This document shows positions 27,073 to 35,471 of a stretch of DNA of 64,000 nt, one piece after another (position 1 is the first letter of the stretch; every line of letters starts with the position of its first letter). This stretch comes from Euhalothece natronophila Z-M001 (GTDB lineage Bacteria > Cyanobacteriota > Cyanobacteriia > Cyanobacteriales > Rubidibacteraceae). The DNA lies in contig NZ_CP042326.1 of assembly GCF_007904085.1 (NCBI RefSeq), positions 3,224,001 to 3,288,000 of the forward strand, in the 5' to 3' direction. A program made the translations under genes and the position numbers. The notes below the pieces were generated by a model that saw only the letters and a list, made by a program, of their open reading frames with translations, ran no database searches and had not been told where the DNA came from.

Positions 27073-27157
27073 CGGAGAGGGGGAGATTCGAACTCCCGGA
27101 GCCTCTCGGCTCAGCCGATTTCAAGTCGGCCGCAATCGACCACTCTGCCACCTCTCC
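27073..27157 (-). tRNA. tRNA-Ser (anticodon UGA)
   Basis: On the minus strand the acceptor stem GGAGAGG pairs with CCTCTCC, the anticodon arm is GCCGA-CTTGAAA-TCGGC with anticodon TGA, and a long variable arm (CCGAGAGGCTC region) marks it as class II serine. The T arm contains GTTCGAATC. The mature length is 85 bases with discriminator G; CCA is not encoded. Confidence 0.95.
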
Positions 27158-27220
27158 ATGGCTAGAGTCTATAATAACAGCTTTCTGATTTCTTTTACAA
27201 TCGTTAATGCAGGAAAACGG

Positions 27221-28012
27221 TTATTGATTACTGATAGAGCGTTTCTTTTTTAATCCTAGAAGCAAGAGAAAACGATGTTGTAGAAATTGTAGGCTAAAAA
27301 AGAGCACAAACGTAAGATGATTAATCAAATAAGCTCCTCCAAAGGGGTGAGAATTAGTTAAAAGATAATAGAACCGTTGGAGTTTTAATTGTGACATCCA
27401 TTTGGGAGGAGGGGATAAGTCTCCAGTGAGCGCTGCTAAAGTTGAACCAACCCCTACCATAGTCGCTGGGAGGCGATTAACTTGTTTCGCCATCCATTCT
27501 TCTTGTTGCGGAGATGGTAAGGAGACAAAAATTAAACTAGCTGCTGATTGTTGAATGGCGTTAAGTTCAGCTTCTAGTTCTTGAGTAGTGTTAGCAGAGG
27601 GAGCATGAGAACCAACAATCATTAAATGAGGATATAGCTGTTTCAATAAATGTTCTAATTTGGCAAGAATCAGAGGCGTTGCTCCATAGAAGTAAATCGG
27701 AATTTGGTTTGCTTGAGCGCGATCGCAGCAAGCTAGCATTAAATCAGAGATAATAACCTTTTGCTGTTGTTTAACCCCTAATAACCGTAATGCCCAAACT
27801 AAAAACTGACTATCAGGGATGACAAGAGTTGCATTATTAATAATCTGTTGATAGCGCTTTCGCCAAAAAGCAGTCATCACCACCGAGACATTGCCAGGAA
27901 GAACATAACAACTTTTTTGTTCTAATCCCCATTGGACAATCTCCTCACAAGCACTTTGGGCACTAGTAGCATGGATATTGCTTCTAATAATCCGTCTTAA
28001 CCCATTCTCCAT
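27221..28012 (-). CDS. WecG/TagA/CpsF-family glycosyltransferase
   Basis: A 263-residue GT26-type enzyme. Members transfer N-acetylmannosaminuronate or similar sugars onto lipid-linked precursors of surface polysaccharides. Visible motifs are LPGNVSVVMTAFWRKRYQQI, IPIYFYGATPLILAKLEHLL and LIFVSLPSPQQEEWMA. The usual active-site string ADGxG reads IPDSQF, so the Asp is kept but the following Gly is replaced. The C-terminal tail is hydrophobic and basic (membrane association). It overlaps the copper ATPase gene by 16 bases, a probably translational coupling with no clear functional link. Confidence 0.82.
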   Translation of the reverse strand: MENGLRRIIRSNIHATSAQSACEEIVQWGLEQKSCYVLPGNVSVVMTAFWRKRYQQIINNATLVIPDSQFLVWALRLLGVKQQQKVIISDLMLACCDRAQANQIPIYFYGATPLILAKLEHLLKQLYPHLMIVGSHAPSANTTQELEAELNAIQQSAASLIFVSLPSPQQEEWMAKQVNRLPATMVGVGSTLAALTGDLSPPPKWMSQLKLQRFYYLLTNSHPFGGAYLINHLTFVLFFSLQFLQHRFLLLLGLKKKRSISNQ

Positions 28013-30336
28013 GGTTCGCCCATTTTTACCCTTTTTAAGAGTAAAGAATTGGTCACTACAATTACGGAACTGAGAGCCATAAATCCAGCAGCGATCGCGG
28101 GACTGAGTAATATGTCGTATGTTGGTAAAAGAATTCCCGCAGCTAATGGAATCGTAATCACATTATACCCTAAAGCCCAAAAGAGATTTTGACGAATTTT
28201 TTGGAGGGTAGCAAGACTGAGATTAATTGCTGTAATCACATCCGAAACGCGATCGCGCATTAAGACAATGGAAGCAGTTTCAAGGGCGACTTCCGTTCCT
28301 TTTGCCATAGCAATTCCCACATCGGCTTGGGCTAAAGCCGGGGCATCATTAATGCCATCGCCAATCATGCCCACAGACTGTCCCTTTTCCTGTAATTGTC
28401 TCACCACTTGGGCTTTCTCCTCAGGGTGAACCTCAGCGAACACTTGATCACGAGAGAGATTTAACTGTTGCGCGATCGCGCTAGCGATATTTTCCTTATC
28501 CCCTGTTAATAACCTTACCTCTAACCCCATTTTTTGCAGTTTTGACAGCGTTTCCACTGCATCAGGGCGTAAACAATCTTTCAAAGCAATTAATCCTGCC
28601 AAAGCGCCATTAATGGCAACATAAACCACGGTTTTCCCAGTATTTTCTAAAGTTTCTCCTTTCTCTTGCATAGCACGAGGAACAATAATCCCTTGTGCTT
28701 CTAACCAGGAAGCATTCCCCACCACAATTGCTTGCTGTTGAACCATTGCGCGGATACCATAGCCTGCTTGCGTTTCTTCCTCACTAGTGGCTAACAGAGA
28801 AATCTCTCTGGCTTGCGCCTCTTGAACAATGGCATCGGCTAAAGGATGATTTGTTCCTTGTTCTACTGAAGCCACAAACTGTAATAAAGTTTCTTCGCTA
28901 ATATCAGGAGTCGCCACCACTAAGCAATCAGTAACTTTTGGGTTTCCTTCAGTTAAAGTTCCCGTCTTATCAAATACCAACGTCTCTAAACCCTGGACTT
29001 TTTCTAAAACATCTCCCCCTTTAATTAACAAGCCCTGTTTTGCCCCCATACCAGTTCCCACTAAAATAGCAGTAGGGGTTGCTAACCCTAACGCGCAAGG
29101 GCAAGCAATTACTAACACCGCAATCATCACTTTTAGACTTAATAACAGCGGACTGGTTTCCAGGGTAACCTCCGTCCAAATTTGGGGCGCGATAAAATAC
29201 CAAAAGAGGAACGTTAATCCAGCAATAGCCATTACCCCATAAGCAAAATAGCCCGCCACTTGATCCGCTAATTTCTGCACCGGCGCTTTGCGAGTTTGGG
29301 CATTTTCCACCGAAGCAATAATTTTTGCTAAAGTGGTATCTTTACCCACTTGGGTTGCTTTTAGGGTAACTACCCCAGTTAAATTAATCGTTCCCGCTTT
29401 TACCGTATCTTGAACCTGCTTCTTAACAGGAATAGACTCCCCCGTTAACATTGACTCATCAACGGTTGTTTCCCCTTTCAGAATTTCCCCATCCACAGGG
29501 AATTTTTCTCCCGGTAACACTCGTAACCATTGTTGAACCTGTACCGTAGAAACCGGAACTTCCATGCTTTTTTCTTCTTCGGTATCGGTTTCTTTCACTA
29601 AACGGGCGGTACTGGGTTTAAGCGACACTAACGCCGCTAATGCTGCCCCTGCTTCTCCTCTTGCCCGTTGTTCTAAAGTTCTTCCTAAAAGAATGAAGCC
29701 CAGTAACATCACGGGTTCATCAAAGAAACATTCCCATCCTAATTGAGGGAAAGCCAAAGCAACACAGCTAGCAAAATAAGCACTAAGAGTTCCCAAAGCG
29801 ATTAAACTATTCATATTGGGAACCCGTTGCCATAACCCTTTTACCCCATCTACGATAATCTCCCGACCAGGTAAAATTAAGGCAAGTGTGGCAAGTCCCC
29901 AATGAAATCCGATATGACTGAGGAAAGGCACATGAACACCTGCGAGATGTTTGAGATGTCCAATCCCAGATAAGATAATTAAAACTATAGCAATGGCAAG
30001 TTTTCGGAAATTTTCGCGATTAGCTTGTTGGCGTTTTTCTTCATAGCTAATCGCTGTGTTTTCCTCACTATTAGAATCGTGGAGTTGGGAAGGAAAACCT
30101 TTCGCCGTTAGTTGTTTGGCAATCTCTTCAGGATTAGCCGTTTCAGGCTGATATTGAACCACTGCTGTGGCTGTTACGAGATTCACTTGGGCAGCGAGAA
30201 CCCCAGAATTTTGCTCAATTTGGCGTTCCACGGCACTAACACAACCGGCACATTTCATGCCCTCAACATCTAAGGTAACGGTTTCTAGGGTGGTTTCTTG
30301 AGAAGGGATTTGTTGTGAAACTGGCATAGGCATCAT
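27997..30336 (-). CDS. copper-translocating P1B-type ATPase
   Basis: A 779-residue heavy-metal P-type ATPase. Domain order: heavy-metal-associated domain with GMKCAGC (about 25-90), two helices, actuator domain with TGES, membrane motif CPCALGLATP, phosphorylation site DKTGTLTEG, HP motif TNHPLADAI and hinge GDGINDAPALAQADVGIAM. CPC with the C-terminal helices indicates Cu(I). Cyanobacteria carry two such pumps, CtaA (plasma membrane, supply) and PacS (thylakoid); sequence alone does not let me choose. It lies between yidD and a wecG-type gene on the same strand. Confidence 0.92.
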   Translation of the reverse strand: MMPMPVSQQIPSQETTLETVTLDVEGMKCAGCVSAVERQIEQNSGVLAAQVNLVTATAVVQYQPETANPEEIAKQLTAKGFPSQLHDSNSEENTAISYEEKRQQANRENFRKLAIAIVLIILSGIGHLKHLAGVHVPFLSHIGFHWGLATLALILPGREIIVDGVKGLWQRVPNMNSLIALGTLSAYFASCVALAFPQLGWECFFDEPVMLLGFILLGRTLEQRARGEAGAALAALVSLKPSTARLVKETDTEEEKSMEVPVSTVQVQQWLRVLPGEKFPVDGEILKGETTVDESMLTGESIPVKKQVQDTVKAGTINLTGVVTLKATQVGKDTTLAKIIASVENAQTRKAPVQKLADQVAGYFAYGVMAIAGLTFLFWYFIAPQIWTEVTLETSPLLLSLKVMIAVLVIACPCALGLATPTAILVGTGMGAKQGLLIKGGDVLEKVQGLETLVFDKTGTLTEGNPKVTDCLVVATPDISEETLLQFVASVEQGTNHPLADAIVQEAQAREISLLATSEEETQAGYGIRAMVQQQAIVVGNASWLEAQGIIVPRAMQEKGETLENTGKTVVYVAINGALAGLIALKDCLRPDAVETLSKLQKMGLEVRLLTGDKENIASAIAQQLNLSRDQVFAEVHPEEKAQVVRQLQEKGQSVGMIGDGINDAPALAQADVGIAMAKGTEVALETASIVLMRDRVSDVITAINLSLATLQKIRQNLFWALGYNVITIPLAAGILLPTYDILLSPAIAAGFMALSSVIVVTNSLLLKRVKMGEPWRMG

Positions 30337-30392
30337 TCAACTGTATGGGGAAATTACCTTTCTTAATTGTGACATTTTGCCACTAGGGAGAA

Positions 30393-30632
30393 TTATTGGT
30401 TAATATTTTTTTCTTTCTTGGAGGGAACAGGATCATATCCGCCGGGATGTAAAGGATGACAGCGTAAAATCCGTTTAATTGCTAACCAACTGCCTTTGAA
30501 AACGCCAAACCGTTCGACTGCTTCAATCGCGTATTGAGAACAAGTGGGTTGAAATCGACAAGTTGGTGGAAACAGCGGTGAAATCAAACCACGGTATAAG
30601 TAGATTATTTGAATTAAAACGGCTTTTAGCAT
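30393..30632 (-). CDS. yidD: membrane protein insertion efficiency factor
   Basis: A 79-residue YidD (UPF0161) protein, an inner-membrane-associated accessory of YidC. The sequence shows the three-cysteine pattern [10 protein letters not shown] and [13 protein letters not shown], with an N-terminal amphipathic helix ([18 protein letters not shown]). Length and motifs are normal. In many bacteria it sits beside rnpA and yidC; here it precedes the copper ATPase on the same strand, about 55 bases away. Confidence 0.93.
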   Translation of the reverse strand: MLKAVLIQIIYLYRGLISPLFPPTCRFQPTCSQYAIEAVERFGVFKGSWLAIKRILRCHPLHPGGYDPVPSKKEKNINQ

Positions 30633-30693
30633 AAGAAAATTGGAAACCTCTTATTTCTGAACTTAGCACATCATTCACCGAAAGCGCGGGAGG

Positions 30694-30720
30694 CTACGAC
30701 CTCAGCGAAGCGGGTCGTAG
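30694..30720 (+). repeat. left-end hairpin of the tnpB element
   Basis: An 8-base perfect stem (CTACGACC with GGTCGTAG) around loop TCAGCGAAGCG. It is followed at 30741-30755 by a smaller CGGG/CCCG hairpin with a TTCGATC loop that is shared in layout with the relic at 48638. Confidence 0.75.
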
Positions 30721-30809
30721 AGGGATAGCGCGTTTAGCGACGGGTTCGATCCCCGAAGCTAAACCAACTTTAGATGTGCTATACTCATCGTCGTGACTTT
30801 TTGAAAACG

Positions 30810-31985
30810 ATGGAACAGACCCTGACCCTTGTCGTAAAGCTAAATGTAGAACCTGAGCAAGCCACTCAACTTGAGGAAACTGCTCAGGCTTTTGCAGATG
30901 CTTGTATTTGGATTAATGAGAATGTAAACCATCGTTTAACCAATCGTAATTCCATTCAGGCTGTTTGCTATAACGATGTGAAGGAAAAGTTTGGATTAAA
31001 GGCTAACCATATTGTTCGTGCTTGCGCCAGAGTCGCTTCTAACCGAAAGACTGCCAAACATAAAGGTCGGAAGGTTAAAGGCTTCCAACCTACCTCCTTC
31101 GATTGTGACGGTAGGACTTTCTCTTTTCGGGAAAAAGATTGGACAATTAGTGTCTCTACTCTTGGTAAGCGGTTAAGACTAGCCTTAAGAGCCAGCAATT
31201 ACCATAAGGGTAAACTAACAGGGCGCAAGCCCACTTCGGCTCAAATTTGCAAACATAGAGATGGTCAATGGTATTGCCATATCCAAATCACCATTGATTA
31301 TCCCGAACCCCAAAGAACTGACAAAGTTATAGGAGTTGATTTTGGCAGGCGGGAAATAGCTAGAACCTCCACCAATCAGGGATGGAACGGGAAAGAAGTT
31401 CAACAAAAAAGAGATAAGTTTTCTAGAGTAAGATCATCTCTTCAGAAAAAAGCGCGTCAGGGCACAAGATCATCTAGACGTAGATGTCGAGAGGTCTTGA
31501 AACGGTTATCAGGGCGTGAAAAGAGATATCAGAAGTGGATAAACCACAACATTAGTAAAGCAATTATCTCAGAAGCAAAAGAGACTAACTCCGCAGTGGC
31601 AATCGAAGACTTAACTGGTATTCGGGAACGGACTAATGAAAAACCCAGAAACAAGACTGAAAGAAGACGGTCTAATTCTTGGGCTTTCTATCAGTTAAGA
31701 ACGTTCTTGGAATATAAAGGAATTAAAGAAGGAGTAAAGGTAATTTCTATTCCTCCAGCCTATACCAGTCAGACTTGCCACTGTTGTAACCATATAGGAA
31801 TTAGAGCCAATAAGAATTTTAAGTGTTCTAATTCTGATTGCAGTTGGGAAGGGGATGCAGACGATAATGCTTCTAAGATGATAGCTAAATGGGGCTGCTC
31901 TATAAACCAGCCTGGAGGCTCGGAGATTCTATCGTGTAGGATTTTCAGGGCTACTGAAAACGCTAACCTCAGCGAAGCGGGTTAG
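30810..31985 (+). CDS. tnpB: RNA-guided endonuclease TnpB
   Basis: A 391-residue OrfB/TnpB protein, the ancestor group of Cas12. RuvC residues are visible: Asp in GVDFGRREIARTS, Glu in VAIEDLTGIRERT and Asp in EGDADDNASKMIAKWG. The zinc ribbon CHCCNHIG...CSNSDCSW lies between the last two. The full catalytic set and length suggest an active nuclease. I use the ATG at 30810 (MEQTLTLVVKL), as homologs start there; an upstream ATG lies at 30774. Its stop codon falls inside the right-end hairpin, where the guiding omega RNA of this family is encoded. Confidence 0.88.
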   Translation: MEQTLTLVVKLNVEPEQATQLEETAQAFADACIWINENVNHRLTNRNSIQAVCYNDVKEKFGLKANHIVRACARVASNRKTAKHKGRKVKGFQPTSFDCDGRTFSFREKDWTISVSTLGKRLRLALRASNYHKGKLTGRKPTSAQICKHRDGQWYCHIQITIDYPEPQRTDKVIGVDFGRREIARTSTNQGWNGKEVQQKRDKFSRVRSSLQKKARQGTRSSRRRCREVLKRLSGREKRYQKWINHNISKAIISEAKETNSAVAIEDLTGIRERTNEKPRNKTERRRSNSWAFYQLRTFLEYKGIKEGVKVISIPPAYTSQTCHCCNHIGIRANKNFKCSNSDCSWEGDADDNASKMIAKWGCSINQPGGSEILSCRIFRATENANLSEAG

Positions 31986-31988
31986 CGT
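31960..31988 (+). repeat. right-end hairpin of the tnpB element
   Basis: A 9-base stem (ACGCTAACC with GGTTAGCGT) and loop TCAGCGAAGCG. It overlaps the last codons of tnpB and its TAG stop (31983-31985). Guide sequence for a TnpB omega RNA would be read just downstream, into the end of yraN. Confidence 0.72.
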
Positions 31989-31991
31989 AGT

Positions 31992-32435
31992 TTATAAAAT
32001 ACCTTCGAGATAACTGGCTAAAATGAGTTGATATCCTCGGTAAGTAACAGGATGATTCAGTTCAATGGAAGATAACCTTTCGGAATGATTGCTTTTAGTA
32101 TTATCTTTTTGGGCTTTGATCAGTGCCAGATCAAACCGACAAGCCAGAGTAGAAAACTGAGGGGAGTTGGCTAAAAAGAGTTCTGCGGTACGATAAAGTT
32201 TTTCCTGTTTTTGGGGGGTAATGGCAAGTAACCCATTTTCATCCCAGTTTCCCCTTTGTCGGGTTTTTACTTCCACAAAACTTACTTCCTTTGCCAAGGT
32301 ATTATACGCCACTAAATCTAATTCTCCCCAACGACATCGCCAACGAGAGGCTAAAATTTCCCACCCTTGGTTTGTCAGCCATTGGGCAGTTAGTTCTTCT
32401 CCTAACTTTCCCAAATCATTACTACTAAGTGACAT
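31992..32435 (-). CDS. YraN family (UPF0102) endonuclease-like protein
   Basis: A 147-residue protein with a restriction-endonuclease-like fold. Typical signatures are LGKLGEELTAQWLTNQGWEI, RCRWGELDLVAYN (core Asp) and VSFVEVKTRQRG (core E-V-K). The function in bacteria is not settled; Holliday-junction or DNA-repair roles have been proposed for relatives. Its first codons overlap the end of ppk by 11 bases, so the two are cotranscribed. The tnpB element has inserted directly behind its stop. Confidence 0.88.
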   Translation of the reverse strand: MSLSSNDLGKLGEELTAQWLTNQGWEILASRWRCRWGELDLVAYNTLAKEVSFVEVKTRQRGNWDENGLLAITPQKQEKLYRTAELFLANSPQFSTLACRFDLALIKAQKDNTKSNHSERLSSIELNHPVTYRGYQLILASYLEGIL

Positions 32436-34596
32436 TAGAGGATTTTAAAGCCATTGCCATTAAGGTTTCATGGGTACTAATTTCATCTTCTTTTCCTTCC
32501 GGTCGTCTTTGAATATAATGCCCATCAGGTTGTAACTCCCATGCTTGACGATTATCAGCAAGCATCAGGTCTAAAAATTGTTTTAATTCTTGAAAAATAT
32601 GAGGGTTATCAATGGGAACGACTGCTTCTACTCGGCGATCTAAATTCCGTTGCATCCAGTCAGCACTTCCCATATAAATTTCTTCTTCCCCATTATTGTA
32701 GAAGTAGAAAATGCGAGAATGTTCCAAAAATCGTCCAATAACACTGATTACTTGGATATTGTCACTAATTCCTTCTAAACCGGGGCGCAGACAGCAAATC
32801 CCTCGGATAATTAAGTCAATTTTTACCCCAGCTTGAGAGGCTTCATATAGAGTTTTAATGATACTCGGATCAACTAGAGCGTTCATTTTAGCAATAATAT
32901 AGGCTTTTTCCCCTTTTAAAGCGCGATCGCGCTCTCTTTGTATCAAAACAATCATCCGATCGCGCAAACTAACAGGGGCTACTAATAATTTACGATAAGA
33001 TCGCTGGCGAGAATGTCCTGTGAGAAAATTAAATAAATCAGTTAAATCTGCCCCTAACTCTTCTCGACAACTAAATAACCCTAAATCCGTGTAAAGGTTA
33101 GCTGTTTTGGGATTATAATTTCCTGTACCAATATGAACGTAACGGTGAATTTTATCCTCTTCCTGACGAACAATTAAAGCGGTTTTAGTATGAGTTTTTA
33201 ATCCTACTAACCCATAAACAACATGAACCCCCGCTTTCTCTAACTTCCGCGCCCAAACAATATTATTTTCTTCATCAAATCTCGCTTTTAATTCGACTAA
33301 AACCGCCACTTGCTTGCCATGTTCAGCTGCATTAATCAAAGCATTGATAATCGGTGAGTCTCCTGAAGTGCGATATAAAGTCATCTTAATTGCTAACACC
33401 TTCGGATCAATGGCAGCTAACTCAATAAACTCCTGAACTGTTGCACTAAACGAATGGTATGGGTGATGAACTAATAGATCAGATTTGCGAATTTCTCCGA
33501 AGAAACTCTCACTTTTTTCCTCAGGTGATAAAACATTTTCCGTATCTTCTGATTCTCGGTAGCGTTGAAACGGTGGCGGAACAATGGGAGTCCATTTAGA
33601 ATCTTTTAAGTTAGGCAAAGGTAGAGACATAAATGACATTAAATCCCCTAATCCTAATAACCCCTTAATTTGATGGACATTTTTTTCTTCTAACTTCATT
33701 TCTCGCATCAACATTTCTCGAATTTGATCAGAAGCCGATTCATCAATTTCCATCCGAACAACAGATCCGCCACGTTTGCGTTTCCGGAGTTCTTTTTGAA
33801 TCGCTAGAAGTAAATCATCAGCTTCATCCTCTTCCACGGCAATATCAGCATTTCGAGTAATCCGAAAGGGATAACATTGCTCAATTGTCATCCCTGGAAA
33901 AAGAGATTCTAAGTGATGCGAAATGATTTGTTCTAGGGGAATTCCCGTCCAAACTGCGGGCTTTTTCTGTTCATCATGAACCCCTAATTGTTTAGGAAGT
34001 TGAACAAAGCGAGGTAGAACTTTTGGCACTTTAATGCGGGCGAATAATTCATCTTCTGTATCGGGTTCACGCACAACAACCGCTAAGTTTAAGCTCAAAT
34101 TAGAAATATAGGGAAAAGGATGCCCTGGATCCACAGCAAGGGGCGTTAAAACAGGAAAAACATGATCTTCATAAAACTTCTGTAAATAAGTTCGTTGCTC
34201 AACATTTAAATCAATATAATTAAGAATATGAATCCCTTTTTCTGCTAATAATCCTCGTAATACTTTTTCAAAATGCTCATCTTGTTTTTTAATCATAGGG
34301 CGTAGCCTATCACTAATATCCTGTAGTTGCTGCAAAGGATCACGCCCATCAGGAGTTAACTTAGTAACGTTAGCTTCCACTTGTTGTTGTAAACCAGCAA
34401 CTCGCACCATAAAAAATTCATCTAAATTAGAACTAAAAATTGCCATAAACTTGAGACGTTCTAATAATGGGGTGCGCTCATCAAGGGCTTCATGGAGAAC
34501 ACGATCATTAAATTCTAACCAGCTTAATTCACGATTAAAATAATATTGTGGATCGGTTAAATCAGGAAGGGGAGTTTCAGCTTTAGATTTAGCCAT
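32425..34596 (-). CDS. ppk1: polyphosphate kinase 1
   Basis: Polymerises ATP gamma-phosphate into polyphosphate. The 723-residue enzyme has the four-domain PPK1 layout: N-terminal YFNRELSWLEFNDRVLHEA, head-domain substrate loop, and two C-terminal PLD-like domains. The phosphorylated His is in VVYGLVGLKTHTKTALI, a second His in HIGTGNYNPKTA, and Arg residues of ARFDEENNIVWA complete the site. Length is normal. It starts an operon with yraN; the GIY-YIG gene lies 38 bases upstream on the same strand. Confidence 0.95.
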   Translation of the reverse strand: MAKSKAETPLPDLTDPQYYFNRELSWLEFNDRVLHEALDERTPLLERLKFMAIFSSNLDEFFMVRVAGLQQQVEANVTKLTPDGRDPLQQLQDISDRLRPMIKKQDEHFEKVLRGLLAEKGIHILNYIDLNVEQRTYLQKFYEDHVFPVLTPLAVDPGHPFPYISNLSLNLAVVVREPDTEDELFARIKVPKVLPRFVQLPKQLGVHDEQKKPAVWTGIPLEQIISHHLESLFPGMTIEQCYPFRITRNADIAVEEDEADDLLLAIQKELRKRKRGGSVVRMEIDESASDQIREMLMREMKLEEKNVHQIKGLLGLGDLMSFMSLPLPNLKDSKWTPIVPPPFQRYRESEDTENVLSPEEKSESFFGEIRKSDLLVHHPYHSFSATVQEFIELAAIDPKVLAIKMTLYRTSGDSPIINALINAAEHGKQVAVLVELKARFDEENNIVWARKLEKAGVHVVYGLVGLKTHTKTALIVRQEEDKIHRYVHIGTGNYNPKTANLYTDLGLFSCREELGADLTDLFNFLTGHSRQRSYRKLLVAPVSLRDRMIVLIQRERDRALKGEKAYIIAKMNALVDPSIIKTLYEASQAGVKIDLIIRGICCLRPGLEGISDNIQVISVIGRFLEHSRIFYFYNNGEEEIYMGSADWMQRNLDRRVEAVVPIDNPHIFQELKQFLDLMLADNRQAWELQPDGHYIQRRPEGKEDEISTHETLMAMALKSSNVT

Positions 34597-34634
34597 GACG
34601 AAGATGAGTTTTTAATTGCGAGTTCGCTTTGATT

Positions 34635-35426
34635 TTATCGCAGCGCATCATTAATTGTAGTTTGTGTATCACAGCCAACAATTCCATCAACGTCTAAGTC
34701 ATGTTCTCTTTGAAATTTTGATACAGCTTCCTGGGTTTGTGGCCCATAATCGCCATCCACTTCTCCATCGTAATAGCCTAATTCTTGGAGTTGCTTTTGT
34801 AGTACTTCTACCACTGATTGAGAGCGTCCTCGCTGTATCGGATTAATACAAGCACTCATCGGCCGCATATTCACAACCGAATCTTCTTCCTCTTCTCTCG
34901 ATAAATCTCTCTCTTGATTGGTGTCAGTTTCTATATCTGGAGAATTGTCTGGGTTTGGTTGAGTTAATTCAGTATTTCTTAAAATTGCCCCTGTAGCAAA
35001 GTAGCCAAGGGAAAAGAATCCGATGATGACTGTTGCTACTCCCGCTATTTTAACACCGCATCCTAAGGAAACTTTGGGGTCAAAATTAGTCTTTTTCGGA
35101 GATTTTTTGGGAGGAAAATATTGACCGCTTTTTGTTTTCCCTAAAGTTTTAGGGTCATTAACAACGATATGACCTTTGCGCTTTAATTTATAAAACCAAT
35201 ACCATTCTCGTAGAGCTAAAGTTTTATCATCACTATTAGGAAGCAGTTCTAAAACCGTAACTTTGGGCTTTTTGGTATCAAGAATAATGCGCGATCGGCA
35301 AGAGGAACTTTCTAAATGTTGCTTGACTCGCAGTTGAATATTATCTGATAAGCCAACATAAGTGACACTCCCTGTGGTAATTTGATAAATTCCTCGTTCT
35401 CTAGGCAGTGTTTTCCAATTAATCAT
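34635..35426 (-). CDS. GIY-YIG nuclease domain fused to a membrane helix and a peptidoglycan-binding domain
   Basis: A 263-residue protein of unusual composition. Residues 10-95 form a GIY-YIG domain: RGIYQITTGSVTYVGLSD gives GIY and YVG, then RVKQHLE with the Arg, and ALREWYWFYKLKRKGHIVVN with the Glu. Residues about 125-150 (GVKIAGVATVIIGFFSLGYF) form one membrane helix. Residues 200-262 are a PG_binding_1 domain (VLQKQLQELGYYDGEVDGDY and TQEAVSKFQREHDLDVDGIV). The nuclease would be cytosolic and the wall-binding domain outside. A Cys pair (CINPIQ and GCDTQTT) is extracytoplasmic. Function unknown; the fusion looks real since the frame is continuous. Confidence 0.78.
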   Translation of the reverse strand: MINWKTLPRERGIYQITTGSVTYVGLSDNIQLRVKQHLESSSCRSRIILDTKKPKVTVLELLPNSDDKTLALREWYWFYKLKRKGHIVVNDPKTLGKTKSGQYFPPKKSPKKTNFDPKVSLGCGVKIAGVATVIIGFFSLGYFATGAILRNTELTQPNPDNSPDIETDTNQERDLSREEEEDSVVNMRPMSACINPIQRGRSQSVVEVLQKQLQELGYYDGEVDGDYGPQTQEAVSKFQREHDLDVDGIVGCDTQTTINDALR

Positions 35427-35471
35427 CTGTTGGAAAATTGTTTTTGCTTACATTTTACTGATTACTATAAT

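Larger units (their letters stand above)
30694..31988 (+). mobile_element. IS200/IS605-type element with tnpB only
   Basis: A tnpB gene is flanked by two imperfect palindromes with the same loop. The left one is CTACGACC ... GGTCGTAG at 30694-30720; the right is ACGCTAACC ... GGTTAGCGT at 31960-31988. Both enclose the loop TCAGCGAAGCG. This is how single-strand transposons of this family mark their ends. No tnpA transposase is present, so mobility would need one in trans. The right hairpin reaches to within four bases of the yraN stop. Confidence 0.8.

Noticed and set aside
30741-30755. T-arm-like CGGGTTCGATCCCCG suggesting a tRNA fragment
   Set aside because: No acceptor, D or anticodon arm fits around it; the same kind of hairpin occurs in the IS605 relic, so it is part of the element's left end.
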